Shown here in pieces: positions 30,169 to 38,272 of a stretch of 64,000 nucleotides of DNA. Where the stretch lies: NCBI RefSeq assembly GCF_000422505.1, contig NZ_KE383869.1, positions 1 to 64,000 on the forward strand, written 5' to 3'. The stretch is from Paenibacillus pinihumi DSM 23905 = JCM 16419. Its GTDB lineage: Bacteria > Bacillota > Bacilli > Paenibacillales > Paenibacillaceae. The position numbers and the translations under genes are program-made. The stretch's first letter is position 1. Every line of letters begins with the position of its first letter. The notes below the pieces were generated by a model. That model was not told the DNA's origin, searched no databases, and saw nothing but the letters and a program-made list of their open reading frames with translations.

Positions 30169-30993
30169 TTATTTCACTTGAAACCCGCTGGACAGCACCT
30201 CCGCGCTTACCAGCCGTTGGGCAGCCAGGAGCAGGATGAGGGTAGGGGCTGTAAGAATGATTGAGAAGACCGCGCCTGCACTGCTTGGAAAGTCTGAAAT
30301 AATCGAGTACATGACGATGGGCATCGTCTTAAAATCGGGAATTCCGACCAGAAAGGTGCCTTGTGCCTCATCAAGCGAGTTCAGGAAGGTAAATACGGAT
30401 GCGACCAAAATGCCGGGCATGGCGAGCGGCAGCGTAATGCTGCGGAATACCCGGAAAGGGGAGGCCCCTACATCACGGGCGGACTCTTCCTGGGCAGCCT
30501 GTACGTTGCGGAAAGCGGCCGTTGGAATCCATGTCATAAACATCAGGACGTTGATCATGTGAATGAGAACTACCCCAAGCAGCGTGTTCATTAGACCGAC
30601 TTGATAGAACAGAACGGCAATGGATACATAAAGACCCATCTTCGGAAAAGCATGCGTGAGCAGAAACGAGAATAGAAACACTTTCTTAAGAGGGAAACGG
30701 ATCCGGGCGAAAGCATATGCCGCCGGGATGCACAGGACGATGGACAATGCCGTGACTATCGTTGCAATAAGGAAAGAAAGGCCGATGGACTTGGCGATAT
30801 CATCCTGACCGAGAACGAAGCTCCACCATCTGAGGGACCAATGCTGGGGAAGCATGTCCGGATATCTCCATTGGTCACTGAATGCGAGTACGGCCAGGTT
30901 CAGCAACGGACCGGCAAAAAACACGGCAAACACGGTCAATAGAACAAATTCAATAATTCTCCGTTTGCTGAGCGCTCTAAAATACCATCCCAA
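30169..30993 (-). CDS. ABC importer permease (second-type)
   Basis: About 274 residues with six helices. The EAA loop ESARDVGASPFRVFRSITLPLA is intact. It resembles PotC/PhnV. The start is TTG eight bases after AAGGAG; an upstream in-frame GTG overlaps that ribosome site. It lies between the LacI regulator and the ATPase gene on the same strand. Confidence 0.9.
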   Translation of the reverse strand: MGWYFRALSKRRIIEFVLLTVFAVFFAGPLLNLAVLAFSDQWRYPDMLPQHWSLRWWSFVLGQDDIAKSIGLSFLIATIVTALSIVLCIPAAYAFARIRFPLKKVFLFSFLLTHAFPKMGLYVSIAVLFYQVGLMNTLLGVVLIHMINVLMFMTWIPTAAFRNVQAAQEESARDVGASPFRVFRSITLPLAMPGILVASVFTFLNSLDEAQGTFLVGIPDFKTMPIVMYSIISDFPSSAGAVFSIILTAPTLILLLAAQRLVSAEVLSSGFQVK

Positions 30994-31008
30994 GGAAATC
31001 ACTCCTTC

Positions 31009-32013
31009 TTAGGTTGACTGACGAATTATTATTTCGCTTGCGTATTCATACAGCTTGGACATATCCTGATTCCGGCTGATCAGGCGATCCAGCAGAACCA
31101 CGGCATCCCTGCCCATCCGCGTTGTGTCCACCTTCACAGTCGTCAGGGAAGGGGAGTAAGCGGCGGCAAAATCAATATCATCAAAACCCATGACTGCTGC
31201 CTGTTCGGGTATTCGGATAGCGTTCTGCAGCATGACCTTCATGGCACCGAGCGCCAGCATATCATTGGTAGTGAAGAGGACGCTGTACGCCTCGCCAATA
31301 AAGGTGCTCAAGTGTTTGGCCATCAGGGTATAACCCTGGTCAAAATCGGATTCCATTGCAGGGACGACATGGATATGAGACTCTTCAACATTCAGCCGCC
31401 GCAACTCCTCACGAAAGCCTTGAAGCCGCAGATTGTGGCTCCGGTGCTCCTGAGGTCCGGCAAGAATAAAAAATTTCCGGTGCCCGAGACTGTGCAGATA
31501 AGCGGCGGCGCGGGCTCCGCCAATTTCATCCTTGCTGACCAGATGGACGACTTCCGGATCATCAGTCGAACCGTTGACCATCAGGTAAGGAACGTTAAAT
31601 TTTTTCACATGTTCAATGACGTTTTTTTGCAGCCTGCTAATTAGAATAAGGCCGTCTACGCGTTGCTCCAGCATATAATCGGTTGATTGTATGGACATCT
31701 CTTGATCCGTCTTTAGAAATACCGAGTAGCCCCGCTGCTGGGCGGCCATCAGGATAGAATCGATGAGCTTTCCGTACAAGGGGTGGGAGACAATCGGCTG
31801 CTTTTCCCGGAAGATGATTACTCCGATGCTGTTGGTCCGTTTGGCTACCATAGCTCTGGCTACCGCATTTGGTCTGTATTGCAGCTGCTCTACGATTTCA
31901 TTGACCCGCTGCCTCACTTCGGGGCTGGCGTATCCTTTACCGGAAATTACGCGCGATGCGGTAGATTTGGATACACCCGCCAGCAAAGCAATCTCCTTGA
32001 TGTTATATTTCAT
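31009..32013 (-). CDS. LacI-family transcriptional regulator
   Basis: 334 residues. The N-terminal helix-turn-helix and hinge read IKEIALLAGVSKSTASRVIS and YRPNAVARAM, and the rest is a periplasmic-binding-like effector domain. It is in the middle of the operon, five bases after the GDPD stop. It probably controls this operon through palindromic sites near its promoter (34246-34259 and 34286-34302). The effector is unknown. ATG chosen; GAGGAG lies 11 bases upstream. Confidence 0.94.
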   Translation of the reverse strand: MKYNIKEIALLAGVSKSTASRVISGKGYASPEVRQRVNEIVEQLQYRPNAVARAMVAKRTNSIGVIIFREKQPIVSHPLYGKLIDSILMAAQQRGYSVFLKTDQEMSIQSTDYMLEQRVDGLILISRLQKNVIEHVKKFNVPYLMVNGSTDDPEVVHLVSKDEIGGARAAAYLHSLGHRKFFILAGPQEHRSHNLRLQGFREELRRLNVEESHIHVVPAMESDFDQGYTLMAKHLSTFIGEAYSVLFTTNDMLALGAMKVMLQNAIRIPEQAAVMGFDDIDFAAAYSPSLTTVKVDTTRMGRDAVVLLDRLISRNQDMSKLYEYASEIIIRQST

Positions 32014-32018
32014 AAGAA

Positions 32019-32750
32019 CTAAAGCTCCTCTTCCCACCGCTGTTTCACCATCATCAGTGTTGCCACGTCTCTTGTCGTGATGGAGTGGACACCCATCTTG
32101 GCATATTCACTCATCTCCCGGGCTGTGCCCACCGTCCAGATATAGACGGGTAGTTCAAGGTCAGCCGCATGTTCCAACAGTTCAGGCCTTATTAGCTGAT
32201 AGGGCACATTAAGACCGAAGCAGCCTGCATGAGCGGCTTCTTCACAAGCCTGCTTCACCCCGCTTAAATAGTCACCGGACAGGAAACGGTCGGTATTTAT
32301 GTTCAACAGCTTCTTGAGTGAAGGGGCCTGCTGCGCGGCCTGCAAGGCTCTGCTGTAAGGACATCCGGTCAAAAATACGTGTTCGGCTGCATTCAGCTTG
32401 TGAACTAGATCGGCGACCGGGGCGATGCATGCGTCTGTCTTGAGGTCGAGATTCATTCGTTTGCCGGGATGTGACAGAAGCAGTTGAAGTACGGTCTCCA
32501 GTAAAACAACCGGCTCTGCCGCTCTGTCATTCAATTGCTGGAGGGTCAGGGAGGACAAGCTTCCGGTTTGTCCGTCTGTGCATGGTACATGGTCATCGTG
32601 GCTAAGCACAAGGACGCCGTCGCGCGTTACTCTAATGTCGTCCTCAATAATATCAGCACCCAGGGAAAGGGCAGTCTGAGCCGATGCAAGCGAATTATCA
32701 GGCGTACCCATACATCCGGTATGGGCAGTAATCAGTGGAAATTGGGCCAT
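32019..32750 (-). CDS. Glycerophosphodiester phosphodiesterase-like protein
   Basis: 243 residues with the GDPD TIM-barrel pattern: AHTGCMGTPDNSLASA, GADIIEDDIRVTRDG and LVLSHDD at the N-terminus, then LDLKTD. The usual AHRG..PEN reads AHTG..PDN, so the conserved catalytic Arg is Thr and Glu is Asp; the E-x-D metal ligands and HD remain. Activity may be altered or the substrate unusual. GDPD enzymes cut glycerophosphodiesters to glycerol-3-phosphate. Good AGGAG ribosome site. It lies between the PHP and LacI genes. Confidence 0.87.
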   Translation of the reverse strand: MAQFPLITAHTGCMGTPDNSLASAQTALSLGADIIEDDIRVTRDGVLVLSHDDHVPCTDGQTGSLSSLTLQQLNDRAAEPVVLLETVLQLLLSHPGKRMNLDLKTDACIAPVADLVHKLNAAEHVFLTGCPYSRALQAAQQAPSLKKLLNINTDRFLSGDYLSGVKQACEEAAHAGCFGLNVPYQLIRPELLEHAADLELPVYIWTVGTAREMSEYAKMGVHSITTRDVATLMMVKQRWEEEL

Positions 32751-32761
32751 ATATTCAACTC

Positions 32762-33751
32762 CTATTCAAAATAAACGGGATTCGTAAAGGCAACCATCGT
32801 GCGTATCCCGCGCACAATACCCCGTAATTCAGCCCGCATCCAGATCAGGCCATCCCTTGGCAGTTCAGCTTGCAGCTCCAGCAGACCGTCAGATGATCCG
32901 AGCGGATAGTCGGCAATGACCCCCTTATTGCTGATTAGTATAAGGTGGTAATCAGGGTGGGGGAGCGCCCACAGTCCGCTGCGAACTGTACAATCAATCG
33001 AGACCTGTGCGGTAACGGCCCCTTCACCGGCAGGCACGATGCTGCCCAGCCCGTAGACCTGTGCAGCGCTTATCACTTCCAGGTTCACGAGCGGACCGAT
33101 TGTGACGGATACCCGTCCTTGACGGAGCGCTGCTACGGCTTGTTCAGTATCTATTGTTGTCTCATTCTTCACTCCCAGATAGGTAACCGAGATTGGCTCT
33201 TCTGTATCGGCTTGTTCATGCCAGTCCCGCCCCGAAGTTGCCGCAATGCGGTGGCCCTCATTCAGTTTATCTGTCCAAAGTGAGAATGCACGGCTGTTGT
33301 CCGTTTTAATAGGCGCGAACGTACCGGACCATACTTCGATATAGTCAAAATCATTCCAGTCCTGCACGGCATATTCCCAATAGCAGCCTGTACAAGCCGG
33401 ACTGCCGATGCGGAACGGGTGTGCGAGCCCTGCAAGGCCGCCATGCCGATGAACGGCGGCTACGCCATCATGAATGTTGGCCGGTTGCGCTTCGCGCCAA
33501 TCGACGTAATCGTCTAGTCCGATGGTAACCATATGCCCGTGAAAGGTGGTCCATTCCATACCCGGCAAAATGAAGATCCCCGCTGATTGTTCGACGATTT
33601 GCTTGTCTGCCAGGCCTGACATCGTATTGTGATCGGTGAGTGCCAGACAGTCAAAACCCAGCCTTGCTGCTCCATTACCCAGCTCTTGCAAGGTTTGTCT
33701 GCCATCACTGTGCACGGTGTGCGTATGAAGCTCACAAGCGAGCCACCTCAT
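32762..33751 (-). CDS. PHP-domain metallo-phosphoesterase (CehA/McbA-like)
   Basis: 329 residues. PHP motifs in order: CELHTHTVHSDGRQT (H-x-H), LALTDHNTMSG, GMEWTTFHGHMVTIG, GGLAGLAHPFR and TSGRDWH. The C-terminal third (from about 215) is a beta-rich region. Relatives in the CehA/McbA group hydrolyse phosphoesters with a trinuclear metal site. In many longer relatives an extra N-terminal beta domain precedes the PHP part; here the overlapping upstream gene may encode it separately. ATG overlaps the upstream stop (ATGA), with GAGGAGG before it. Confidence 0.9.
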   Translation of the reverse strand: MRWLACELHTHTVHSDGRQTLQELGNGAARLGFDCLALTDHNTMSGLADKQIVEQSAGIFILPGMEWTTFHGHMVTIGLDDYVDWREAQPANIHDGVAAVHRHGGLAGLAHPFRIGSPACTGCYWEYAVQDWNDFDYIEVWSGTFAPIKTDNSRAFSLWTDKLNEGHRIAATSGRDWHEQADTEEPISVTYLGVKNETTIDTEQAVAALRQGRVSVTIGPLVNLEVISAAQVYGLGSIVPAGEGAVTAQVSIDCTVRSGLWALPHPDYHLILISNKGVIADYPLGSSDGLLELQAELPRDGLIWMRAELRGIVRGIRTMVAFTNPVYFE

Positions 33752-34212
33752 ATCGCTTCCTCCTCTTCTGCCCATGCTTTCAGATGATAGGTACATGACC
33801 CGGTTACAATAGAATGAAGACTCAGCGTAATTGTCCATGTTCCTGTGATGATCTCTCCAGGCAATAATCCCGGAGAAGCGGCACTTTCCGAGAGAAAGAG
33901 CTGTTGTATGGAATCATGGCGATGGCAGGCTCCGCGATATTCATTCGGATCATCTACCGAGATGGTAATGAGATTGCTAAGGGGCAGGTAGCGGTCTATA
34001 CCGGATAAGGCCAATTCTTTTTGTTCCGGCAAAACATACCGCTCCAGACTTTGTTCCAGAAGCTTGCGGCCCTGAGCGTTATCATCCAATAATTTGGGCT
34101 CGTATTCGAAATAGAGATAAAGAGCTTTAACAGGTCTGTCCAGCGGAAATGAATAACGGATATGGCTTTGGCTGTGATTGGGATTAACGGCACTTTTAAT
34201 ATCAATGAACAT
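33748..34212 (-). CDS. Hypothetical beta-rich protein, possible split CehA/McbA N-terminal domain
   Basis: 154 residues, no signal peptide or membrane segment. The pattern HIRYSFPLDRPVKALYLYFEYEP looks like the N-terminal beta domain of longer PHP enzymes. There is no catalytic motif. It is the first gene of the operon, translationally coupled to the PHP gene by an ATGA overlap. The ribosome site AAAGGAAGCG lies near the ATG. Assignment to that domain is an inference from position and pattern. Confidence 0.75.
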   Translation of the reverse strand: MFIDIKSAVNPNHSQSHIRYSFPLDRPVKALYLYFEYEPKLLDDNAQGRKLLEQSLERYVLPEQKELALSGIDRYLPLSNLITISVDDPNEYRGACHRHDSIQQLFLSESAASPGLLPGEIITGTWTITLSLHSIVTGSCTYHLKAWAEEEEAI

Positions 34213-34245
34213 AAGACGCTTCCTTTTCGATTCATTTCATTTATG

Positions 34246-34259
34246 TGGGATCGTTCCCA
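34246..34259. promoter_or_regulatory. Candidate LacI-type operator
   Basis: A 14-bp palindrome TGGGATCGTTCCCA with a central CG, the usual symmetry centre of LacI-family operators, lies between the operon promoter and its first gene. Confidence 0.5.
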
Positions 34260-34285
34260 TGAATTCAATTTAACGCCGTAATGTT

Positions 34286-34320
34286 TGAGCAATATATGCT
34301 CAGCAATAATCATTTGTAAA
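34286..34320 (-). promoter_or_regulatory. Operon promoter overlapped by a palindrome
   Basis: On the minus strand TTTACA and TATATT are spaced by 18 bases. The -10 is inside a 17-bp palindrome (TGAGCA-5-TGCTCA, 34286-34302), a likely repressor site. The first gene starts about 75 bases downstream. Confidence 0.6.
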
Positions 34321-34431
34321 TATTGAGCGGTTTTATAAAGATAAAGGACAGGTGACGTTAACAGGAGGAAATAATTGAGAAGAAAGGGCAACATTGATTT
34401 CATACCCGTATAAAAAGAGGGGAGTGAATGC

Positions 34432-34466
34432 AAAAAAGCCAGCATTGCCTCTCGGCAATACTGGCT
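34432..34466 (-). terminator. Strong intrinsic terminator upstream of the PHP/ABC operon
   Basis: A 13-bp stem with one mismatch and a TCTC loop is followed by six Ts on the minus strand. No complete gene lies upstream on that strand, so it ends either a small RNA/leader or a vanished gene. Confidence 0.8.
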
Positions 34467-34631
34467 CCTGACGGTGATTGATTTGGATCGGGTAAAGCAT
34501 TGCACTTTTCACCTTAAGAAACCTTGGCCCACCGTTTATACGATGCTTGTGTTGCAGACTAATTGTCTTTGGCACAACCCTCCGCTTCTAAATGCTTAGT
34601 GAAACTATACCACCTGCGGTTGTTGCTCCAA
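34467..34631 (-). ncRNA. Candidate structured RNA / attenuator
   Basis: A possible promoter (TTGGAG-16-TATAGT, minus strand, 34604-34631) could start a transcript that folds as a closing stem ACGGTG/CACCGT (34530-34535 with 34471-34476) and an inner hairpin GGTGAA/TTTACC. The inner loop sequence GCAATGCT can pair with the 5' arm of the terminator at 34455-34462, an arrangement seen in attenuators. It matches no riboswitch family I recognise. Treat as a hypothesis. Confidence 0.35.
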
Positions 34632-34739
34632 ATGGTTCAACGGAACCACACCTCTCTTTTCACCGTCAACAATAGCATACCCTGCACTCGTTTTTTTATA
34701 ATCGGAAATGATTTCCAAGCAAAAAGAATCGTGTTGACA

Positions 34740-35335
34740 CTGTCTGAGCGAGAAATTAATGTGCGGATACTGTTTCAAAAATGGACCGCTGCAGCGGCTG
34801 AGATGGCGACGGGACAGATGATCGGCGATTTGAATGAGCAGCATAATGCACCGCCCTTAGACACGGAAGAAGCCGAAGGGCTGTCTGCTTCCAAGGTTAC
34901 GATTACTTTTGGAGTTGGCCCGTCTTTTTTTGACGGGCGTTTTGGTCTGGCAGGGAAACGTCCGGCCGAGCTTCAAGATCTGCCTTCCTATAGCGGGGAT
35001 CAGCTATCCGAGGATTGGTGTGGAGGAGATATTGGTATTCAGGTATGTGCCAATGATCTGCAGGTCGCTTTCCATGCGATCCGCAACCTGGCGCGTATTG
35101 CCCGGGGAATAGCGGTGCTGTATGGACTCAGGAAGGGTTCCAGCGTACGGCAGGGGCCGATCCCAAGGGGCAGACGCCGCGTAATTTGCTTGGCTTCAAG
35201 GATGGCACCGGCAATCCTAATGTGAACGATACGCAGGCGATGGCCAAAACAGTGTGGGTTCCTTCAGCTGATGGTCCGGCATGGATGGAAAATGGCAGCT
35301 ATATGGTGACGAGGCGGATGAGCCCGACACTGTGA
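34740..35335 (+). pseudogene. efeB: Relic of Dyp-type peroxidase EfeB
   Basis: Homology to EfeB/Dyp peroxidase is clear: VTITFGVGPSFFDGRFGLA, LPSYSGDQL and VAFHAIRNLARIARGIAVL in one frame, then WTQEGFQRTAGADPKGQTPR and NLLGFKDGTGNPNVND in another after a one-base frameshift near 35121. The N-terminal signal region and the C-terminal half, with its heme-binding histidine region, are missing. EfeB works with EfeU and EfeO in iron uptake. A TTGACA-17-TAATGT sequence at 34734-34762 may be coincidental. Confidence 0.85.
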
Positions 35336-35634
35336 GCCAGCAAATAACCGTCACGGATATGCTTCTTCTATTAGAAGATGCGCAATCACAGATTGCAGCC
35401 GGGAATGCTTCTGCCGCTTATGACAAGGTACAGCAATTCATATTGCAGTGGCCAAATGTAGAGACCCAGATATCGACACGGTCCAAGTCAGCGTATCAGC
35501 AGGTTGAGAACAAAATGATCGAGCTGTCAGGATATCTGGTGTCGCAGCCGCCCGACCTTGCGAAAGCAAACCAGTGTGCTTATACAGGGAATCCGGGATT
35601 TATTTTGGGTGGCGACTTGCCACAGGAAACCTGA
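35330..35634 (+). pseudogene. efeU: Relic of iron permease EfeU extracytoplasmic domain
   Basis: ITVTDMLLLLEDAQSQIAAG and FILQWPNVETQISTRSK resemble the helical N-terminal extracellular domain of FTR1/EfeU proteins of Bacillales. No signal peptide precedes it and no membrane part follows; it stops soon after LVSQPPDLAKANQ. It is joined directly to the efeB fragment, consistent with an internal deletion of an efe cluster. In B. subtilis the order is efeU-efeO-efeB; here the fragments are in the opposite order. Confidence 0.8.
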
Positions 35635-35645
35635 TTTGGTATAGT
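35617..35645 (+). promoter_or_regulatory. rpsF operon promoter
   Basis: TTGCCA and TATAGT are separated by 17 bases, overlapping the end of the efeU relic. The leader to rpsF is about 75 bases and has a GCGAG/CTCGC hairpin. In B. subtilis an S6-S18 binding leader controls this operon; I cannot confirm that motif here. Confidence 0.7.
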
Positions 35646-35725
35646 ATTATGGAATGCGAGTCAGCTCGCTCCTTGCTCTCGATTTTTTTGGTGAGGGCCG
35701 CTAGTCCAAGAGGAGGTGAAACAAT

Positions 35726-36010
35726 ATGCGCAAATATGAAGTGATGTACATCATTCGTCCAGAAGCTGAGCAGGAAACTGTACAAGCTATCGTCGAGAAA
35801 TTCGAAGGCATCATCAATAATGGCGGAGAGGTTACAAAATCCGATCTGATGGGAAAACGCCGTCTTGCGTATGAGATCAATAAGATTCGTGACGGGATTT
35901 ACGTCCTGGTACATTTCAATGCAACTTCCGAAGTTGTTGCTGAACTTGACCGCGTCATGAAGATTACGGATGAAGTTATCCGTTTCTTGATCGTTAGAGA
36001 TGTAGCTTAA
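35726..36010 (+). CDS. rpsF: 30S ribosomal protein S6
   Basis: 94 residues beginning [17 protein letters not shown] with the S6 fold and the motif [11 protein letters not shown]. It binds S18 and 16S rRNA in the platform. A strong ribosome site GAGGAGGTGA. First gene of rpsF-ssb-rpsR. Confidence 0.98.
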   Translation: MRKYEVMYIIRPEAEQETVQAIVEKFEGIINNGGEVTKSDLMGKRRLAYEINKIRDGIYVLVHFNATSEVVAELDRVMKITDEVIRFLIVRDVA

Positions 36011-36051
36011 TTCTTACGCAAGAATGTTTTTTCGATTGGAGGCGAGAACCG

Positions 36052-36600
36052 ATGTTGAACCGTGTTATTCTGATAGGCAGGCTTACAAGAGATCCCGAAA
36101 TGCGTTATACACCTTCCGGTGTAGCGGTAACGCAGTTCACACTGGCTGTAGATCGGCCGTTTACGTCCAATCAAGGCGAGCGTGAAGCTGATTTTATCCC
36201 GGTTGTTACCTGGCGTCAGCTGGCAGAGACCTGTGCGAATTATCTTCGCAAAGGACGTCTGACTGCAGTTGAAGGCCGTATCCAGGTGCGCAGCTATGAC
36301 AACAATGAAGGCAAACGTGTCTATGTGACAGAGATCATCGCAGACAATGTTCGCTTCCTGGAGTCAGGCAACCGTGACAACGGGCCCCGTGAGGAATTTA
36401 GCGGCGGTGCTGGTGGCGGTGGCGGCGGCTCACATGGCGGTGGTGGCAACAACTACGGTGGGGGCAATAATGCAGGCGGTGGAAACTCTTCGTACGGCTC
36501 AAGCCGTTCCGGGAATGCTCCATCACGGAATAACAACAATGATCCGTTCTCGGATGACGGTCGCCCGATCGATATCTCAGAAGATGATCTGCCATTTTAG
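36052..36600 (+). CDS. ssb: Single-stranded DNA-binding protein
   Basis: 182 residues. The OB fold spans about 1-110 ([20 protein letters not shown]), followed by a Gly/Asn-rich linker and the acidic tip ISEDDLPF, which recruits partner proteins. It coats single-stranded DNA during replication and repair. Located between rpsF and rpsR as usual in Bacillales. Confidence 0.98.
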   Translation: MLNRVILIGRLTRDPEMRYTPSGVAVTQFTLAVDRPFTSNQGEREADFIPVVTWRQLAETCANYLRKGRLTAVEGRIQVRSYDNNEGKRVYVTEIIADNVRFLESGNRDNGPREEFSGGAGGGGGGSHGGGGNNYGGGNNAGGGNSSYGSSRSGNAPSRNNNNDPFSDDGRPIDISEDDLPF

Positions 36601-36619
36601 ATGAAAGGATGAATGACGA

Positions 36620-36901
36620 ATGAGCTTTAAGCAAAGAGAAGGCGGCGATGAGCGTCCAGAACGCAAATTCGGCGGCCGTAAAGGCGGACGTAACAAACGT
36701 CGTAAAGTATGTTTCTTCACTGTAAACAAAATTACTCACATTGACTATAAAGACATCGACTTGCTCCGTAAGTTTATCAGCGAGCGCGGCAAAATCTTGC
36801 CACGTCGTGTAACAGGCACTAGCGCTAAATACCAGCGCCTGCTGACTGTTGCCATCAAACGTTCACGTCAAGTGGCGTTGCTGCCATACACAACGGAATA
36901 G
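36620..36901 (+). CDS. rpsR: 30S ribosomal protein S18
   Basis: 93 residues with a basic N-terminal extension ([17 protein letters not shown]) and the S18 core [34 protein letters not shown]. It forms a heterodimer with S6. Last gene of the unit, followed by a terminator. Confidence 0.98.
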   Translation: MSFKQREGGDERPERKFGGRKGGRNKRRKVCFFTVNKITHIDYKDIDLLRKFISERGKILPRRVTGTSAKYQRLLTVAIKRSRQVALLPYTTE

Positions 36902-36914
36902 TTCGAGCTTCATT

Positions 36915-36953
36915 GAAAGGCTGCCCTGCCACTTGGCTGAGCAGCCTTTCTTT
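36915..36953 (+). terminator. Terminator after rpsR
   Basis: A 10-bp stem GAAAGGCTGC/GCAGCCTTTC with a 16-base loop, followed by TTTAAT. Confidence 0.7.
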
Positions 36954-36956
36954 AAT

Positions 36957-36984
36957 AAAAAACAGCCCCTCAGGGCTGTTTTTT
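36957..36984. terminator. Bidirectional terminator between rpsR and the NAT gene
   Basis: A perfect stem of CAGCCC/GGGCTG flanked by A and T runs, with a CTCA loop. It can stop transcription from both sides and lies about 30 bases after the NAT stop on the minus strand. Confidence 0.8.
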
Positions 36985-37015
36985 ATTTGATAATGATTAA
37001 TGATTTGGATGAGAT

Positions 37016-37894
37016 TTATGATTTGCTTCGTTCAACGGACTTCTTCCATTCAACATGTGAAGCATATACTTTTTTCCACAGCTCATCCCGCTCCAGACTG
37101 TTATACCGGACGAGCTGTTCTCCAAGCACATCACCCAGTAACTCCAGCCATTGGGACTTGTTCGTAATCTCCGTTTTTTTGACTCCATTAATATCAATTG
37201 TATTCCACATGCAGCCTCTTAATTCATAGCTTCCGTGTTCATTGCGCAATTTGGCCAGGAATAGCTTGGTCCATGGCGAGTCTGCCGACTGGCTGTAAAA
37301 TTCATGCTTCGGCTTGAACTCCTCCATATCTGAAACAACAGCAGAATCAAAGTCTACGCCGACAGAGGAGCCCCGCGGATCATGCAGCAGACGCCAGCCT
37401 TGGGCAGCCACTTCAGATTGTACCACCTGATAGGTAAGCGGGCCGTGCTTATAGGTTCCGAAGCGTAAAGGGAGCGGTTCATAAGGCATGTCCCCGAGCC
37501 CGGCGTCAACAATGTAGGTTTCTGTTTCCCCTTGCTCATTGTTCAGGGTAGCGGTAAGCCCTAAATGGAAAGAATTGATACGCGGCTCTGTGCCTGGCGG
37601 CTGTACTCCTGCCCGGTGCATTGAAACCTGATAGCCAAGGGTGCGAAGCAAAGTGCTGAATGCCCCATTCAGATGAAAGCAATAGCCGCTTCGATTGCCT
37701 AAAATAAGCGCAATGGACTGCTCGATATCGATGCCGGAGGGATCCCCCATATAAATATCGACAGTCTGCCAGGAAATTTTGCTTACATGCGCCTTATGCA
37801 GCTCAAATAAAAAATTCTTGGTTGGCGGCTGAATCTCTGCGATTCCAATACGGTTCAGATATGCCTTGACTTCTTCTTTTGTCATGGTATACAT
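37016..37894 (-). CDS. Arylamine N-acetyltransferase
   Basis: 292 residues, usual for NATs. These enzymes transfer acetyl from CoA to aromatic amines and hydrazines through a Cys-His-Asp triad. Candidate residues are C72 in RSGYCFHLNG, H110 in SFHLG and D130 in VDAGLGD. The motif is RSGYCF where most NATs have RGGYCF, a mild deviation. It stands alone, on the opposite strand from both neighbours. Promoter and RBS (AAGGGGG) are good. Confidence 0.9.
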   Translation of the reverse strand: MYTMTKEEVKAYLNRIGIAEIQPPTKNFLFELHKAHVSKISWQTVDIYMGDPSGIDIEQSIALILGNRSGYCFHLNGAFSTLLRTLGYQVSMHRAGVQPPGTEPRINSFHLGLTATLNNEQGETETYIVDAGLGDMPYEPLPLRFGTYKHGPLTYQVVQSEVAAQGWRLLHDPRGSSVGVDFDSAVVSDMEEFKPKHEFYSQSADSPWTKLFLAKLRNEHGSYELRGCMWNTIDINGVKKTEITNKSQWLELLGDVLGEQLVRYNSLERDELWKKVYASHVEWKKSVERSKS

Positions 37895-37919
37895 GATTGG
37901 TTCCCCCTTATTTAATAAA

Positions 37920-37948
37920 GTTTTATTTTTTCTTTAGAATAATCTCAA
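37920..37948 (-). promoter_or_regulatory. NAT gene promoter
   Basis: TTGAGA and TAAAAC on the minus strand with 17 bases between, about 25 bases upstream of the start codon. Confidence 0.55.
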
Positions 37949-38272
37949 CCGTTATTGATAGACTCATTGTATGCGCGGGTGATAGATTGCACAATGCATT
38001 TCAGAGCCAACTGTATCGGTACAGATGGCTGCTTATGGAGGAGAATTACAGCCGTCGCTACAGGTTTTCATGAAACGCCTATCTTGCATAATGCTGACAA
38101 CGGTCTATACGCACACATGAAAATGTCCCGCCCTACACATAGTAAAGACCTGTGACTTCCTCTTTTTAAAGGGGAGAGGAATAATTTGACCGCTTGGTTT
38201 TTGTAACTTCCTGCAATTTTAGATCGTCAACTGGGGTAGGGATTTACAAATTAGGGTTAGGAGAAATGCGTC
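37949..38272 (+). other. Intergenic region upstream of the LCP gene
   Basis: About 320 bases without a convincing gene. A TTGACC at 38188 has no good -10 at the right distance, so the LCP promoter is not resolved. No recognisable riboswitch or terminator. Confidence 0.35.

Noticed and set aside
34734-34762. TTGACA-17-TAATGT as a promoter for the efeB relic
   Set aside because: It probably lies inside former coding sequence of efeB, so a chance match is likely.
34605-34844. 79-codon minus-strand frame overlapping the efeB relic
   Set aside because: The C-terminal residues look protein-like, but the plus-strand efeB homology explains much of the region and no ribosome site or family is evident. 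It could still be the tail of a lost gene.
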